Of a DNA stretch of 54,306 nucleotides, positions 8,632 to 17,131 are shown piece after piece. The stretch is from NCBI GenBank assembly GCA_013297745.1, contig JAAFIM010000019.1, positions 1 through 54,306 of the forward strand, in the 5' to 3' direction. The translations under genes were made by a program, and so were the position numbers. Within the stretch, counting starts at the first letter, position 1, and every line of letters starts with the position of its first letter. The notes beneath the pieces were generated by a model. The model saw only the letters and a program-made list of their open reading frames with translations. It ran no database searches and was not told the DNA's origin. The stretch is from Chitinophagales bacterium. Its GTDB lineage: Bacteria; Bacteroidota; Bacteroidia; Chitinophagales; Saprospiraceae.

Positions 8632-9222
8632 ATGTCAGCAAATAAGCTTATCATTTTTACCGCCCCTTCAGGAGCGGGCAAAACCACCATCGTTAAACAT
8701 CTGCTCAAAAACCGCCAAGATTTGGCCTTCTCTATATCAGCCTGCACCCGACCACAACGATATGGCGAAATTAATGGAATGGACTACTACTTCATGTCTG
8801 TAAGCGAGTTTAAAAAGAAAATAGCCCAGGGAGATTTTTTGGAATGGGAAGAAGTCTATGATGGACAATTTTATGGCACATTGCGCTCCGAAGTAGAACG
8901 ACTTTGGTCAGAAAACAAACACGTAATTTTTGATATAGATGTGAAAGGCGCCGACAATATCAAACGCAAATACAAAAATAATAGTTTAGCCGTTTTTGTA
9001 AAAACAGCCAGCAACGAATTATTGTTTGAACGCCTCCGCAACCGCAAAACAGAAGACAGCGAAAGCCTGCGCCGACGCATAGCCCGCGCGCAAGAAGAAG
9101 TACAATATGAAAACAGATTTGATATATCCTTGGTCAATGATGTGCTGGAAAACACGCTACAACAAGCCAGCGAAATGGTCGATACTTTCATAAAAACTGG
9201 ACAAATTATGCAATTATCCTAA
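8632..9222 (+). CDS. gmk: Guanylate kinase
   Basis: A 196-residue protein of normal length for bacterial Gmk. The P-loop is APSGAGKTT (11-19). The GMP-binding segment follows (SACTRPQRYGEINGMDYYFMS), then GDFLEWEEVYDGQFYGT and the FDIDVKGADNIK Walker B region; the lid is RLRNRKTEDSESLRRRIARAQEE. It phosphorylates GMP to GDP with ATP in the cytosol. It has its own -7 box and is followed 36 bp later by apaG. Confidence 0.97.
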   Translation: MSANKLIIFTAPSGAGKTTIVKHLLKNRQDLAFSISACTRPQRYGEINGMDYYFMSVSEFKKKIAQGDFLEWEEVYDGQFYGTLRSEVERLWSENKHVIFDIDVKGADNIKRKYKNNSLAVFVKTASNELLFERLRNRKTEDSESLRRRIARAQEEVQYENRFDISLVNDVLENTLQQASEMVDTFIKTGQIMQLS

Positions 9223-9258
9223 CTATACATTCCCAAACTTGCTAAAATTCTACTTCAC

Positions 9259-9645
9259 ATGCCCAACACCACCACCCAATCTGTAAGGGTTTCGGTAGAA
9301 ACAATGTACCAGCCCCACTATTCCAAACCCTTCCAAAACGAATTTGTGCACGCTTATCGCATCACAATAGAAAATTTTAACGATTTTCCCGTACAATTAT
9401 TACATCGTTATTGGCTAATATGGGACAGCTCTGATATAGCCCGCCGTGTAGAAGGTGAAGGCGTTATCGGCCAACAGCCTATAATAGCACCTTACAACTC
9501 TTTCCAATATGTATCAGCTTGCCCGCTACAAACCGAAATGGGCAATATGCGCGGACATTACTTAATGAAAAATACCTGGACAGAAGATACTTTTAAGGTG
9601 GAAATCCCCATTTTCGAGCTTATCGCTACACAAAAATATAATTAA
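9259..9645 (+). CDS. apaG: ApaG-domain protein
   Basis: A 128-residue single-domain protein matching ApaG over its full length: VSVETMYQP, YRITIENFNDFPVQLLHRYWLI, VEGEGVIGQQPIIAPYNSFQYVSACPL and the C-terminal GHYLMKN segment. ApaG has an immunoglobulin/fibronectin-III-like fold; it has been associated with Co2+ resistance in enterobacteria but its biochemical role is not settled. It follows gmk on the same strand and is closed by the terminator at 9731-9756. Confidence 0.95.
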   Translation: MPNTTTQSVRVSVETMYQPHYSKPFQNEFVHAYRITIENFNDFPVQLLHRYWLIWDSSDIARRVEGEGVIGQQPIIAPYNSFQYVSACPLQTEMGNMRGHYLMKNTWTEDTFKVEIPIFELIATQKYN

Positions 9646-10020
9646 ACATCAAAAACGGGGACAAAGGTAATAACTTAATCTAATTTATTGCTAATGTTTT
9701 TTCTTTTCGTTTTATTCAGCCATTATTTTTGCCTCTGCTTAGCAGGGGCTTTTTTTATGATTTTTTAAAAAAAATTAAATTAACACTAAAAACTCATAAG
9801 TCGTTGAAAATCAACTAATTATAACTATAAAAATAATTTTTTTAAAAAAGGGCGCAAAGATAATTATATTTTTTTATTCGCCAAACTATTTTCAAGTATT
9901 CTTCACTTTTTGAAAAATAAAGTTGATTTTTTTTCAAAAACATTTGCAGCATACAAAAAAACAACAGATATTGCAGCCCGAAATCAAATAGCATTTATTC
10001 CACAATAAAAAAATAAAAAA
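9646..10020. other. AT-rich intergenic region upstream of the 10-13 kb cluster
   Basis: A 375-bp gap holding the apaG terminator and then strongly AT-rich sequence. A minus-strand TATCTTTG box occurs at 9855-9862 but no minus-strand gene follows it. No well-spaced plus-strand promoter for the 10021 gene could be identified, although CATTTG at 9941-9946 is a weak candidate. Confidence 0.5.
9731..9756 (+). terminator. Intrinsic terminator after apaG
   Basis: GCCTCTGC-TTA-GCAGGGGC followed by seven T residues. Confidence 0.8.
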
Positions 10021-11028
10021 ATGGCATTCAATCCAAAAGGAGCTCTCAAAACGCTCACCCAAGCTGACGTATCTAAAAAAGACATTCAAAAACTTGGTAA
10101 AAAAGCAATCGACGCAGCTACTGCCCTACCTTTCTTTATTAACGCCGCACACAAATTCCCTGATGGCAAAGAAGGTCCTTTGTTTTTATTTGGCAAATTA
10201 GCTAAAGTAAAAGCTGAAATTAAAACCCTTAAAGGCCCAGAACATTTGCACGGTGTAGCCTTCGTAAGTACTGACGATAAAGGCAAAACAACGCTTAATC
10301 TGTTACCTTCAAAAGGTAAATTGGAAAGCAAAACAGCTATTTTGAAAAAAGCAATGAAAGATGCTTTTACTCCTGCTTTTGCAGAGTTCAAAGTTGGTGC
10401 GCCTATTACAGAAGAAGCTGCTGAAAAATTGGCAGAAGCTGCTGAAAAAATGGAAGACATTGCTGACGAAGCAGAAGTAGGTTCAGCTGACGCAACAGAA
10501 GCTCCAGCAGAAGCTGCATCAAATGAAACAGAAGCTCCAGCAGAAGCTGCGGCAAGTGAAACAGAAGCTCCAGCAGAAGCTAGTGGTGACAAAAAAGATG
10601 CAAAAAGTGTTATTATGATGATTAAAGAAATGAGTGGACTCCTAAAAACTAGTGTAGCTCCAATCGTTGCTAATATCAAAGCTAAAACAACTGCCGCTAC
10701 TGACGCTGCTACTATTGAGACGACTATTAGTAAATTGGAAGCGCTCAAAACTAGCTTTGCAGCCTTGTCTGATGAAGATAAAACTGGATTAGCAAAAAAT
10801 TACGAGCAAGTTGTAGCTCAAGCTCCTGCATTAGAGAAAATTAAAGCAGCTTTGGCAGGTGGTGGTAGTCCTGATTCAGCTTCAAGTGACGACCTTGACA
10901 AATTCCTAAAAGAAATGGAAGCTAGTGTGAAAAAAACTAGTGGCGCGCTTGACAAAGCACTAGATAACGTCAAAAAAACCCCAGCTACTCCTATCGCAGG
11001 TGGTAAAGAACTACTCAAAACTCTCTAA
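10021..11028 (+). CDS. Unrecognised Ala/Lys-rich protein with TEAPAEA repeats
   Basis: A 335-residue protein without signal peptide or TM segment. Residues 1-125 form a globular-looking region (FPDGKEGPLFLFGKLAKVKAEI... HLHGVAFVSTDDKGKTTLNLLPSKGKL) that I cannot assign. A low-complexity acidic linker follows, containing three 11-residue units built on TEAPAEAA. The C-terminal 140 residues are helical and Lys/Ala-rich and may be coiled coil. It is separated by only 28 bp, without a terminator, from the next gene, so the two are probably co-transcribed. Function unknown. Confidence 0.7.
   Translation: MAFNPKGALKTLTQADVSKKDIQKLGKKAIDAATALPFFINAAHKFPDGKEGPLFLFGKLAKVKAEIKTLKGPEHLHGVAFVSTDDKGKTTLNLLPSKGKLESKTAILKKAMKDAFTPAFAEFKVGAPITEEAAEKLAEAAEKMEDIADEAEVGSADATEAPAEAASNETEAPAEAAASETEAPAEASGDKKDAKSVIMMIKEMSGLLKTSVAPIVANIKAKTTAATDAATIETTISKLEALKTSFAALSDEDKTGLAKNYEQVVAQAPALEKIKAALAGGGSPDSASSDDLDKFLKEMEASVKKTSGALDKALDNVKKTPATPIAGGKELLKTL
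10495..10581 (+). repeat. 33-bp tandem repeat inside the 10021 gene
   Basis: The 21-bp core ACAGAAGCTCCAGCAGAAGC(T) starts at 10495, 10528 and 10561. The perfect 33-bp period keeps the frame and encodes TEAPAEA units. Near-identity at DNA level suggests recent expansion and possible length polymorphism. Confidence 0.85.
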
Positions 11029-11056
11029 TTTTTTAACCCCTTAATTTCTTTTTTTT

Positions 11057-12001
11057 ATGTCAGCCAATAGACAACAAGCTGTGCAAGATGCACAAAGACA
11101 AATAACCAATTTTGAAGCTACCAAACGTCAACTTACACACCGTTTAGCAACAGCTCAGGCTAATGCTAAAAGAGAGATACAAAATGCGATTGACCAAGTC
11201 AATCAACGAATAGCTGGTGCAAGAACCGTTCTGCAAAGATTGGGACAAGCCGTCGATTTAGTTCGTCAAATACCTGGCGGCCAACAAGCTATTGATAGAG
11301 TTGGTGCAAGAGTTGGTTCAGCAATTGATAATTTTTTGGAAAAATATGGGAATAAAAGTTTCGAAATTGTTCGCAGCCCTAAATTTTCTGTATCTTTTCC
11401 TACTCCTGTAGCTTTAATAGGTATATCAGGCAGTGCAAATATGACTCTAAGCGGCGCACTTAGCTCTAAACGAGATGGTGCTACCATTACCAGCGAAGCG
11501 ACATTATCAGGAAGCTTACAAGGCTCATTAGCTGTTACTGTTGGTTTTAAAGTTAATATACCTATAGTTGGTAGTAAACAAGTTGGTCTAGAAGGCGGAA
11601 TAAATATTTCAGCCAATGCTACTGGAAAAACTGTACTTACGCTCCAAGCATCAGGCCAAGACCTTAGTGCAAAATTCAACCCTGCTGATATTAACATCTC
11701 AGCAAGTGCTTCGCTGTATCTGAAATGGGGTTCTTTAGGTGGATTAATAGATTCAGGCATTCAGAAATTTGTTAAAATGACTGTACTCTCTTATATCAAA
11801 GGTGCGAGCCTTAGTGGTAATCAAATAAACTATCCTCTTGGGAATGCCGAATTATTGATTATTAAAACACCAACTTACTCACTTACATTCAGCATAGCAC
11901 AAGCTCGTTTTTCAGGTGGTAAAGAAGGTGGTTATTCTTGCCGTATTCACCCCAAACTAAAAGCTCGCCTTGACGCGCTCAAAAAAGGCTTAGGGCTGTA
12001 G
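11057..12001 (+). CDS. Unrecognised two-part protein (coiled coil plus beta-rich domain), paralogue of the next gene
   Basis: A 314-residue protein with no signal peptide. Residues 1-70 look like a coiled-coil hairpin (QDAQRQITNFEATKRQLTHR...). A short VRQIPGG...ID segment and FLEKYGNK lead to a Ser/Thr/Gly-rich, beta-rich C-terminal domain (about 105-300) with alternating polar/hydrophobic strands (SGSANMTLSGALSSKRDGATITSEATLSG). It ends in CRIHPKLKARLDALKKG. The downstream gene encodes a homologue aligned over the whole length. No family recognised. An intrinsic terminator at 12018-12048 follows. Confidence 0.7.
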   Translation: MSANRQQAVQDAQRQITNFEATKRQLTHRLATAQANAKREIQNAIDQVNQRIAGARTVLQRLGQAVDLVRQIPGGQQAIDRVGARVGSAIDNFLEKYGNKSFEIVRSPKFSVSFPTPVALIGISGSANMTLSGALSSKRDGATITSEATLSGSLQGSLAVTVGFKVNIPIVGSKQVGLEGGINISANATGKTVLTLQASGQDLSAKFNPADINISASASLYLKWGSLGGLIDSGIQKFVKMTVLSYIKGASLSGNQINYPLGNAELLIIKTPTYSLTFSIAQARFSGGKEGGYSCRIHPKLKARLDALKKGLGL

Positions 12002-12017
12002 TCCAACAATTCTATAC

Positions 12018-12048
12018 AAACCACCTATATCATAATAGGTGGTTTTTT
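12018..12048 (+). terminator. Intrinsic terminator between the paralogous genes
   Basis: AAACCACCTAT and ATAGGTGGTTTTTT form a stem with a short AT loop and T-run, downstream of the 12001 stop. Confidence 0.75.
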
Positions 12049-12092
12049 CATAGTATTGCTTTTTTATTCATACACCTATCTCATCTATCATA

Positions 12093-13268
12093 ATGGCAAA
12101 CGAAGAAAATCAAACGGTGGAACAAAGCGAGTCTAGTTCTGCTGAAAAACAACAAGAAGTCCAAAATGCGCAAGCCCATATTGCAATGTTGGAACAGCAA
12201 AAAAGAATGCTTACTGACCGATTAAGTCAAGAAAGTGACGAAAATTATCAGCGAGGGATTCAAACTGTGCTTAATGATGTCAATGCTCGGATATCAGGGG
12301 CAAAAGGAGCGTTGCAAAAATTAGTATCAGCTGCCGATTTGGTCAAAACCAGACCTGGTGCAGAAAGAGCAGCAACACAACAAAGCCCTCTCGAAACCAC
12401 ATCGCAAGAAGCACAACAAACTCAACAAGAGACCACTCAACAAGAGACGCAAGAAAGTCAGCAAGAAACCACACAAGACGAAAATTCTGCTAATTCAACT
12501 AATAAAACATCAACAGGGGATAAAATTATTGCTGCTGCAGGCTTAATTAAACAAATACCAGGCGCAGATAAAGTTATAGCCAAAGCCACAGATAAAGTAG
12601 CTTCTGCTGTTGATAAGTTTTTGGAAAAATATGGCAATAAGAAATTTGAGGTCGTTAAAACCCCCAAATTTTCTTTGACCTTCCCTCTTGGTATACCACT
12701 TATCACCATATCGGGTAGCGCACAACTCGTCTTGTCAGCCGAACTCGCATCCAAACGTACAGGAGCTACCATCACCAGCCAAGCTACATTATCAGGTGTA
12801 TTTACTGGTCAGATAGGTGTGGCTGTTGGTATAAAAATTTTGGGTAAACAAATTGGCATAGAAGGGGGCATCAGTGTTTCCGCTAGTGCTGTAGGCAAAT
12901 CTGTTATTACTTTATCAATAGCAGGAACAGACCTTAGTGCCAGTATGAACCCAGCAGATATAGAAATTACCGCAAGCGCTGCTTTATATCTCAAATGGTC
13001 TTTTGGCAAACCTATCAATTGGGGTGTAAATAAATTGGTAGATAAATTTGTAGTGCCTAACCTAAAAGGCTCAAATAGAAAAGGCAACCAACTTAATTAT
13101 CCGTTGGGTTCAATGGAACTTTTGATTATCAAAACTCCCGTTTATTCGCTTACTTTCAGCATAGCGCAAGGACGTTTTTCAGCTAGCAAAACTGGTTCTT
13201 TCTCTTGCAGAATCCATCCAAAACTCAAAGCCCGCTTTGATGCACTCAAAAAAGGCTTCCGTAAATAA
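12093..13268 (+). CDS. Unrecognised paralogue of the preceding protein with Gln/Thr-rich insert
   Basis: A 391-residue protein. Residues 20-90 match the N-terminal helical region of the preceding protein and residues about 145-391 match its VRQIPG-FLEKYGNK-beta domain (GNKKFEVVKTPKFSLTFP, ATITSQATLSG, NPADIEITASAALYLKW, CRIHPKLKARFDALKKG). Between them lies a 50-residue Gln/Thr/Glu-rich low-complexity insert (96-142), flanked by duplicated LVK-x-PGA / LIKQIPGA segments. No signal peptide, no TM. The domain may be a beta-sandwich or an amphipathic binding domain, but this is a guess. A terminator at 13278-13319 ends the unit. Confidence 0.7.
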   Translation: MANEENQTVEQSESSSAEKQQEVQNAQAHIAMLEQQKRMLTDRLSQESDENYQRGIQTVLNDVNARISGAKGALQKLVSAADLVKTRPGAERAATQQSPLETTSQEAQQTQQETTQQETQESQQETTQDENSANSTNKTSTGDKIIAAAGLIKQIPGADKVIAKATDKVASAVDKFLEKYGNKKFEVVKTPKFSLTFPLGIPLITISGSAQLVLSAELASKRTGATITSQATLSGVFTGQIGVAVGIKILGKQIGIEGGISVSASAVGKSVITLSIAGTDLSASMNPADIEITASAALYLKWSFGKPINWGVNKLVDKFVVPNLKGSNRKGNQLNYPLGSMELLIIKTPVYSLTFSIAQGRFSASKTGSFSCRIHPKLKARFDALKKGFRK

Positions 13269-13277
13269 TGAAATTTA

Positions 13278-13319
13278 CAAAAAAAAACCCTAAACTTTTA
13301 CAGTTTAGGGTTTTTTTTT
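13278..13319. terminator. Bidirectional intrinsic terminator
   Basis: AAACCCTAAACT and AGTTTAGGGTTT with A- and T-runs on both sides. It lies between the convergent 12093 and 13333 genes. Confidence 0.8.
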
Positions 13320-13332
13320 ATCTAATATCCGT

Positions 13333-15024
13333 TTAGAATATAGTGTTTAGTATGGCTTCAGCATCAGCGCCCATATAAGACAGTTCCTCTTTGGCAAATT
13401 GATTTCTCAACTCATTTTTGACCACATCAGGAGCGGTTGCATTCTTTTTGGTGCGATAAAATTCACCTTCGCGCAAATTAATCGTCAAAATATCAGCATC
13501 CATTTTAAGTTTAGAAACCAAAGGCGTGGTTCCATCTATTGGCAATAAATTGACTTGAATCAAACCTTCTTTTTCTTTGTCTATTGTATAAAAGCAACAG
13601 ATAGAATCCTCTCCCATAGATAAAAGCATAGCTCTTTTGGAGAAAATAGCAGCATATTTACGCGATTCTTGATTGACTTCTTGCATTACCTCTTCAGGTG
13701 CATCCTCATAATAAGGGATTTTGATAGATTGCACCTGCCAAACGGATTGCAATAGTTTTTGTCCCATAGGAGATTGCTCATTTTTGGCAAAAGCGGCAGC
13801 GTTGTCGTTGATTAAGTTTTGCAAGGTATCCCGCAAGTAGTCTGTAAAATGAGCTTGTATATATTGGGCTGCTTTGGGATACAAAGATTTTGCGTTTTTG
13901 AGATGCTGATAAGCAACTTGCATATTTCCGCCTTTATGCGCTATCAAGCCCAAGCCATACTGTTCTTCTGCTTCGTAAAGCGGTTTTTCCAATTTAGCAT
14001 AAATAGCTTTCGCTTCTTCATATTTGCCCATAGCGATATAAATCTCAGCTTTGGGTACGCGCATACTATCAGCAAAAAATTCATCGTCTTTGGCCAATTT
14101 TATCGCTTTATCCACGTCGGTCATCGCCCCAATATAATCTTTTGCGCCTATTTTGGCATCCACAGCCAACAAAGCAATAGACACATCTTCTGGGTCTTCG
14201 GCGGCACATTTGGCAAAAATAGCTAATGCCTCTGTATACTTGCCATTAGCCAAATAAACTTCACCCAAAGGGCGTTGGAACACAGCCGAACCACGTTCCT
14301 CTTCAGGTACTAAATCAAGCCCCTGCAATAAATAACCCTCTGCTTCAGCCGAACGCCCCGCACCAAATAAATCCACCCCCAAATCCATAGGATAAGTGAA
14401 TGAATATGGATTGGCCTCCATCAGCGATTTATAAATTGCTTCTGTTTCGCTGGTGCGATTGAGGGATTTCAATATAGATATTTTCAGCACAGCTACGGTT
14501 TCATCAAACTGCATAGACAGCGATTTGTCAACATCTGATAAAGCAGCATCCACTTGGTCTAAAGATTGATAAGCTTCTGCTCTATAACCATATAAGGCAG
14601 CGTTGTCGGGATTGCCCTCTATCGCCCGATTAAAATAGTCTAAAGCAAAATCAGCATTCGCCAAAGCTCGTAAGTTATACAAACCCAAAGAACTCAAAGC
14701 ATCCGCATTGGTGGGGTCAGCCTCCAACACCATGCCATAAATCATATCCATATCCTCAAACTCCATCTGTATCTCTTTGACATAAGCAAAACGAAGCATA
14801 TAAGCTGTATTTGTTTTGTCTAATTCTATAGATTTAGCTAAACAAATCTCAACCTTATCAAAAGGAACAACCTCCAACAATAAAAAAGCTTCAGCCAGAT
14901 ATGCATAACCAAACGCATCTTCAGGATAAGCCTCCACAGCCTCACGCGCTACGCGCTCTAATTCAGATTGATTACTATCATTCAAATGAGTAGCCAATAG
15001 CGACTGCAATTCGTTTTTTTCCAT
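13333..15024 (-). CDS. TPR-repeat protein
   Basis: A 563-residue soluble protein built from tetratricopeptide repeats over residues 35-390, for example ADALSSLGLYNLRALANADFALDYFNRAIEGNPDN and FQRPLGEVYLANGKYTEALAIFAKCAAEDPED. The C-terminal 150 residues (after about 410) form a separate mixed region with a CCFYTIDKEKEGLIQVNLLP segment that I do not recognise. No signal peptide. TPR arrays mediate protein-protein contacts; no partner is suggested by the neighbours. A well-spaced promoter lies upstream at 15107-15136. Confidence 0.88.
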   Translation of the reverse strand: MEKNELQSLLATHLNDSNQSELERVAREAVEAYPEDAFGYAYLAEAFLLLEVVPFDKVEICLAKSIELDKTNTAYMLRFAYVKEIQMEFEDMDMIYGMVLEADPTNADALSSLGLYNLRALANADFALDYFNRAIEGNPDNAALYGYRAEAYQSLDQVDAALSDVDKSLSMQFDETVAVLKISILKSLNRTSETEAIYKSLMEANPYSFTYPMDLGVDLFGAGRSAEAEGYLLQGLDLVPEEERGSAVFQRPLGEVYLANGKYTEALAIFAKCAAEDPEDVSIALLAVDAKIGAKDYIGAMTDVDKAIKLAKDDEFFADSMRVPKAEIYIAMGKYEEAKAIYAKLEKPLYEAEEQYGLGLIAHKGGNMQVAYQHLKNAKSLYPKAAQYIQAHFTDYLRDTLQNLINDNAAAFAKNEQSPMGQKLLQSVWQVQSIKIPYYEDAPEEVMQEVNQESRKYAAIFSKRAMLLSMGEDSICCFYTIDKEKEGLIQVNLLPIDGTTPLVSKLKMDADILTINLREGEFYRTKKNATAPDVVKNELRNQFAKEELSYMGADAEAILNTIF

Positions 15025-15106
15025 TGTTCTAATGTGATTAAAGTTATTAAAAAAGGGTTATTATTTAGTTTTTATGTAGAGTGGTGGGGTTTGCCCCAAC
15101 TCCGCG

Positions 15107-15136
15107 CAAAGATAAGCCTTAGTTTTATATTTACAA
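15107..15136 (-). promoter_or_regulatory. Bacteroidota promoter for the TPR gene
   Basis: On the minus strand TTG (15136-15134) and TATCTTTG (15114-15107) are separated by 19 bp, matching the -33/-7 pattern, about 83 bp upstream of the ATG. Confidence 0.6.
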
Positions 15137-15206
15137 TATTTTTTTAAAAAATAGGTTAAAAAAGCGCTTTTTTTTCGCATTAGATAAATTTTTGCGTCTT
15201 TTTCTC

Positions 15207-15214
15207 TATCTTTG
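15207..15214 (+). promoter_or_regulatory. -7 box (TATCTTTG) for the gamma-carbonic anhydrase-like gene
   Basis: TATCTTTG lies 48 bp upstream of the ATG at 15262. The region is divergent with the TPR-gene promoter about 90 bp away. The -33 element is weak. Confidence 0.5.
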
Positions 15215-15261
15215 TGCCGTAATTCAACGTTTATAAAACTAAATCATCAACTCTATAATCT

Positions 15262-15789
15262 ATGCCTCTAATTTTGCCCGTAAAGGGAATTTATCCCCAA
15301 TTTGGTAAAAATAATTTTATAGCCGACAATGCCACCGTGGTTGGCGATGTACAAATGGGCGACGATTGTAGCGTTTGGTTTCAGGCTGTAGTACGGGGAG
15401 ATGTCAATAGCATACGCATCGGCAATAAAGTCAACATACAAGATGGGGCTGTTTTGCATTGCACCTATCAAAAAACAAAAGTAGAAATAGCGGATAATGT
15501 ATCCATCGGGCATCGTGCGTTGATACACGGCTGCAAAATAGGCAGCGAAGTGCTAATAGGAATGGGGGCTATAGTGATGGATAATGTAGTTATAGAAAAC
15601 AATGTCTTAGTAGCTGCTGGGGCTGTGGTGTTGGAAAATAGCATACTCAAAACAAACGGCATATATGCTGGCGTACCAGCCCGAAGGGTCAAAGAACTTA
15701 GCCCAGAAATGTTTCAAAACGAAATTTTGCGCATAGCCAACGCTTATACGCTGTACGCAAGTTGGTTTACAAATCCAGAAAACAGTTAA
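15262..15789 (+). CDS. Gamma-carbonic anhydrase-like left-handed beta-helix protein
   Basis: A 175-residue hexapeptide-repeat protein of the gamma-CA/YrdA/PaaY group. The repeats run from about residue 18 to 145. Three His in the positions of the metal ligands are visible: H66 (AVLHCTY), H84 (SIGHRA) and H89 (LIHGC). The RGDVNSIRIG segment is also typical. Members form trimers binding Zn or another divalent metal at subunit interfaces; only some have carbonic anhydrase activity, so activity is not certain. It is a monocistronic-looking gene with its own -7 box. Confidence 0.92.
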   Translation: MPLILPVKGIYPQFGKNNFIADNATVVGDVQMGDDCSVWFQAVVRGDVNSIRIGNKVNIQDGAVLHCTYQKTKVEIADNVSIGHRALIHGCKIGSEVLIGMGAIVMDNVVIENNVLVAAGAVVLENSILKTNGIYAGVPARRVKELSPEMFQNEILRIANAYTLYASWFTNPENS

Positions 15790-15843
15790 AAAAAAATCAC
15801 CCACTATATAATTTCCTTTCATCTCAACCACAATTTTTCTTGT

Positions 15844-16290
15844 ATGAAAAAAATTTTAATGTTATTGGCTACCACAGCTGCTATTTTTACCGCTTGCGAC
15901 GAAACAGAAGAACCAGAACCAGTAGCAGCTATACAATATAGCTTATCAAACGATAGCGCTAGTGTAGATGGACGCGCAAGCTCGTTTGAATTGGATGCGT
16001 ATCTAAAATTTAAAAACTTAGAGAACAAAACCATTTCTATCAAATGGATGCGCTATGACGAGGTCAAACCCGCCGCTTGGGAAATTGCCACGTGCGACAA
16101 CGTAACCTGTTACGCGCCTATAGTTACCTCACAAACCATTACCGTTAATGCGATGGACTCTTTTGATTTCAAAATTGTTTTTCGCCCTGGCGCTACAGCA
16201 GGTACTGCATCAGCCAAAGTTAGATTTTTTGACCCCGCAGATTCAGCCCGCACTGTAAAAGTGGCAAATTATAGCGCGACCGCCAACTAA
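15844..16290 (+). CDS. Lipoprotein of unknown function
   Basis: A 148-residue protein with a lipoprotein signal (MKKILMLLATTAAIFTAC, Cys18) followed by an acidic DETEEPEP stretch. The rest looks like an immunoglobulin-like beta-sandwich (SSFELDAYLKFKNLENKTISIKW ... FDFKIVFRPGATAGTASAKVRFFD), a fold often seen in Bacteroidota surface lipoproteins. Two Cys (in ATCDNVTCYA) could form a disulphide. A terminator follows the stop. Confidence 0.78.
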   Translation: MKKILMLLATTAAIFTACDETEEPEPVAAIQYSLSNDSASVDGRASSFELDAYLKFKNLENKTISIKWMRYDEVKPAAWEIATCDNVTCYAPIVTSQTITVNAMDSFDFKIVFRPGATAGTASAKVRFFDPADSARTVKVANYSATAN

Positions 16291-16322
16291 TAATTTATTT
16301 CCTTTTTGGTTTTACACCGTAT

Positions 16323-16359
16323 GAATGGGTAGTTTTATAAAAGCTACCCATTTTTTTTA
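16323..16359 (+). terminator. Intrinsic terminator after the lipoprotein gene
   Basis: AATGGGTAG and CTACCCATT flank an AT loop, followed by a T-run. Confidence 0.8.
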
Positions 16360-16434
16360 TAAAATTTTATCCCCCCAAATTAAGCATGGTTGGCAAGTTG
16401 AGCACTTTAGCGACCTATCCGACACAAAAAAATG

Positions 16435-16467
16435 AAAAAATAAAAAAAGCCCACCGAAGCGAGCTTT
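16435..16467 (-). terminator. Minus-strand intrinsic terminator for the symporter gene
   Basis: Read on the minus strand, AAAGCTCGC-TTCG-GTGGGCTTT forms a fully paired 9-bp stem (with G-U pairs) and is followed by a T-run. It nearly matches the bamA terminator at 41002-41030. It lies about 665 bp beyond the symporter stop because element D intervenes. Confidence 0.75.
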
Positions 16468-16478
16468 GTACTAAAATA

Positions 16479-17129
16479 ATACAGAATTTAAAAAGTGAGT
16501 GTGTAATAGCAGCATAAATTATTTAAGATATTGGAGTTACAAGAGTGTATATTTTTACAATAGCACGGGGTTTTACACCCCGTGCGGTAGACAAAATAAA
16601 CCTTATTAGTGTTGGGTTTTACACCCAACACACCAAAAATATACAATAGAGATGTTTAGTAAGAATTTTTTTACATTTTCAATCAAGAAAAATAACTGTT
16701 TATGCCTTTTAAGCAACAGACTAAAGTCTGTTGCAATTGTTTTTTTGTCCTTCAACGGGTTAAAACCCGTTGGTATTGACCGATAAAAGTATAAAACGCG
16801 CGGGGCTTTAGCCCCAAAAGCGCGAAAAAATCCTAAATATCAATTGTGCTGGGACTTTCGCTTACGCGCAGCTTGATGCAGCTTTGCTGCCTCTTCGGTT
16901 TTTCCCGCACAACATAGAGAAATTAAAAGATAAAAATCATACTAAACAACTCCAATATGTTATAAAATTTTATTCTTGCGTTGGGTGTAAATCGGTAGAA
17001 CCGCGAAGCGAAACCCAACGCTAATAAGATTTTTCACCGCGCGGGGTATAAAACCCCACGCTCTCGCTTACTTTTATAATTATAGTGCTTAATAGCTCTT
17101 ATTACACACTTACTTTTTAAACTCTGTAT
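16479..17129. repeat. Palindrome-array repeat element D (about 651 bp) with inverted ends
   Basis: About 30-bp inverted ends (ATACAGAATTTAAAAAGTGA... against ...TTACTTTTTAAACTCTGTAT) differ at only two positions. The same end motif bounds element B1. A second, nested inverted pair ATATTGGAGTT/AACTCCAATAT occurs at 16528-16538 and 16948-16958. Between them is a series of separate hairpins: 16563-16585, 16610-16632, 16713-16734, 16753-16772 and 16797-16826, most with a TTTA/TAAA loop. No gene-like frame is present. The element starts 3 bp after the symporter stop and separates it from its terminator. I could not define a clear target duplication. Confidence 0.7.
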
Positions 17130-17131
17130 AA

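Noticed and set aside
10086-10748. Minus-strand 220-codon open frame inside the 10021 gene
   Set aside because: It arises from the Ala/Glu-rich repeats on the opposite strand and reads as low-complexity Ser/Ala; the plus-strand frame has the stronger gene context.
16479-17129. Possible CRISPR array in the palindromic region of element D
   Set aside because: The hairpins differ in sequence and spacing; there is no constant direct repeat with unique spacers and no cas gene nearby.
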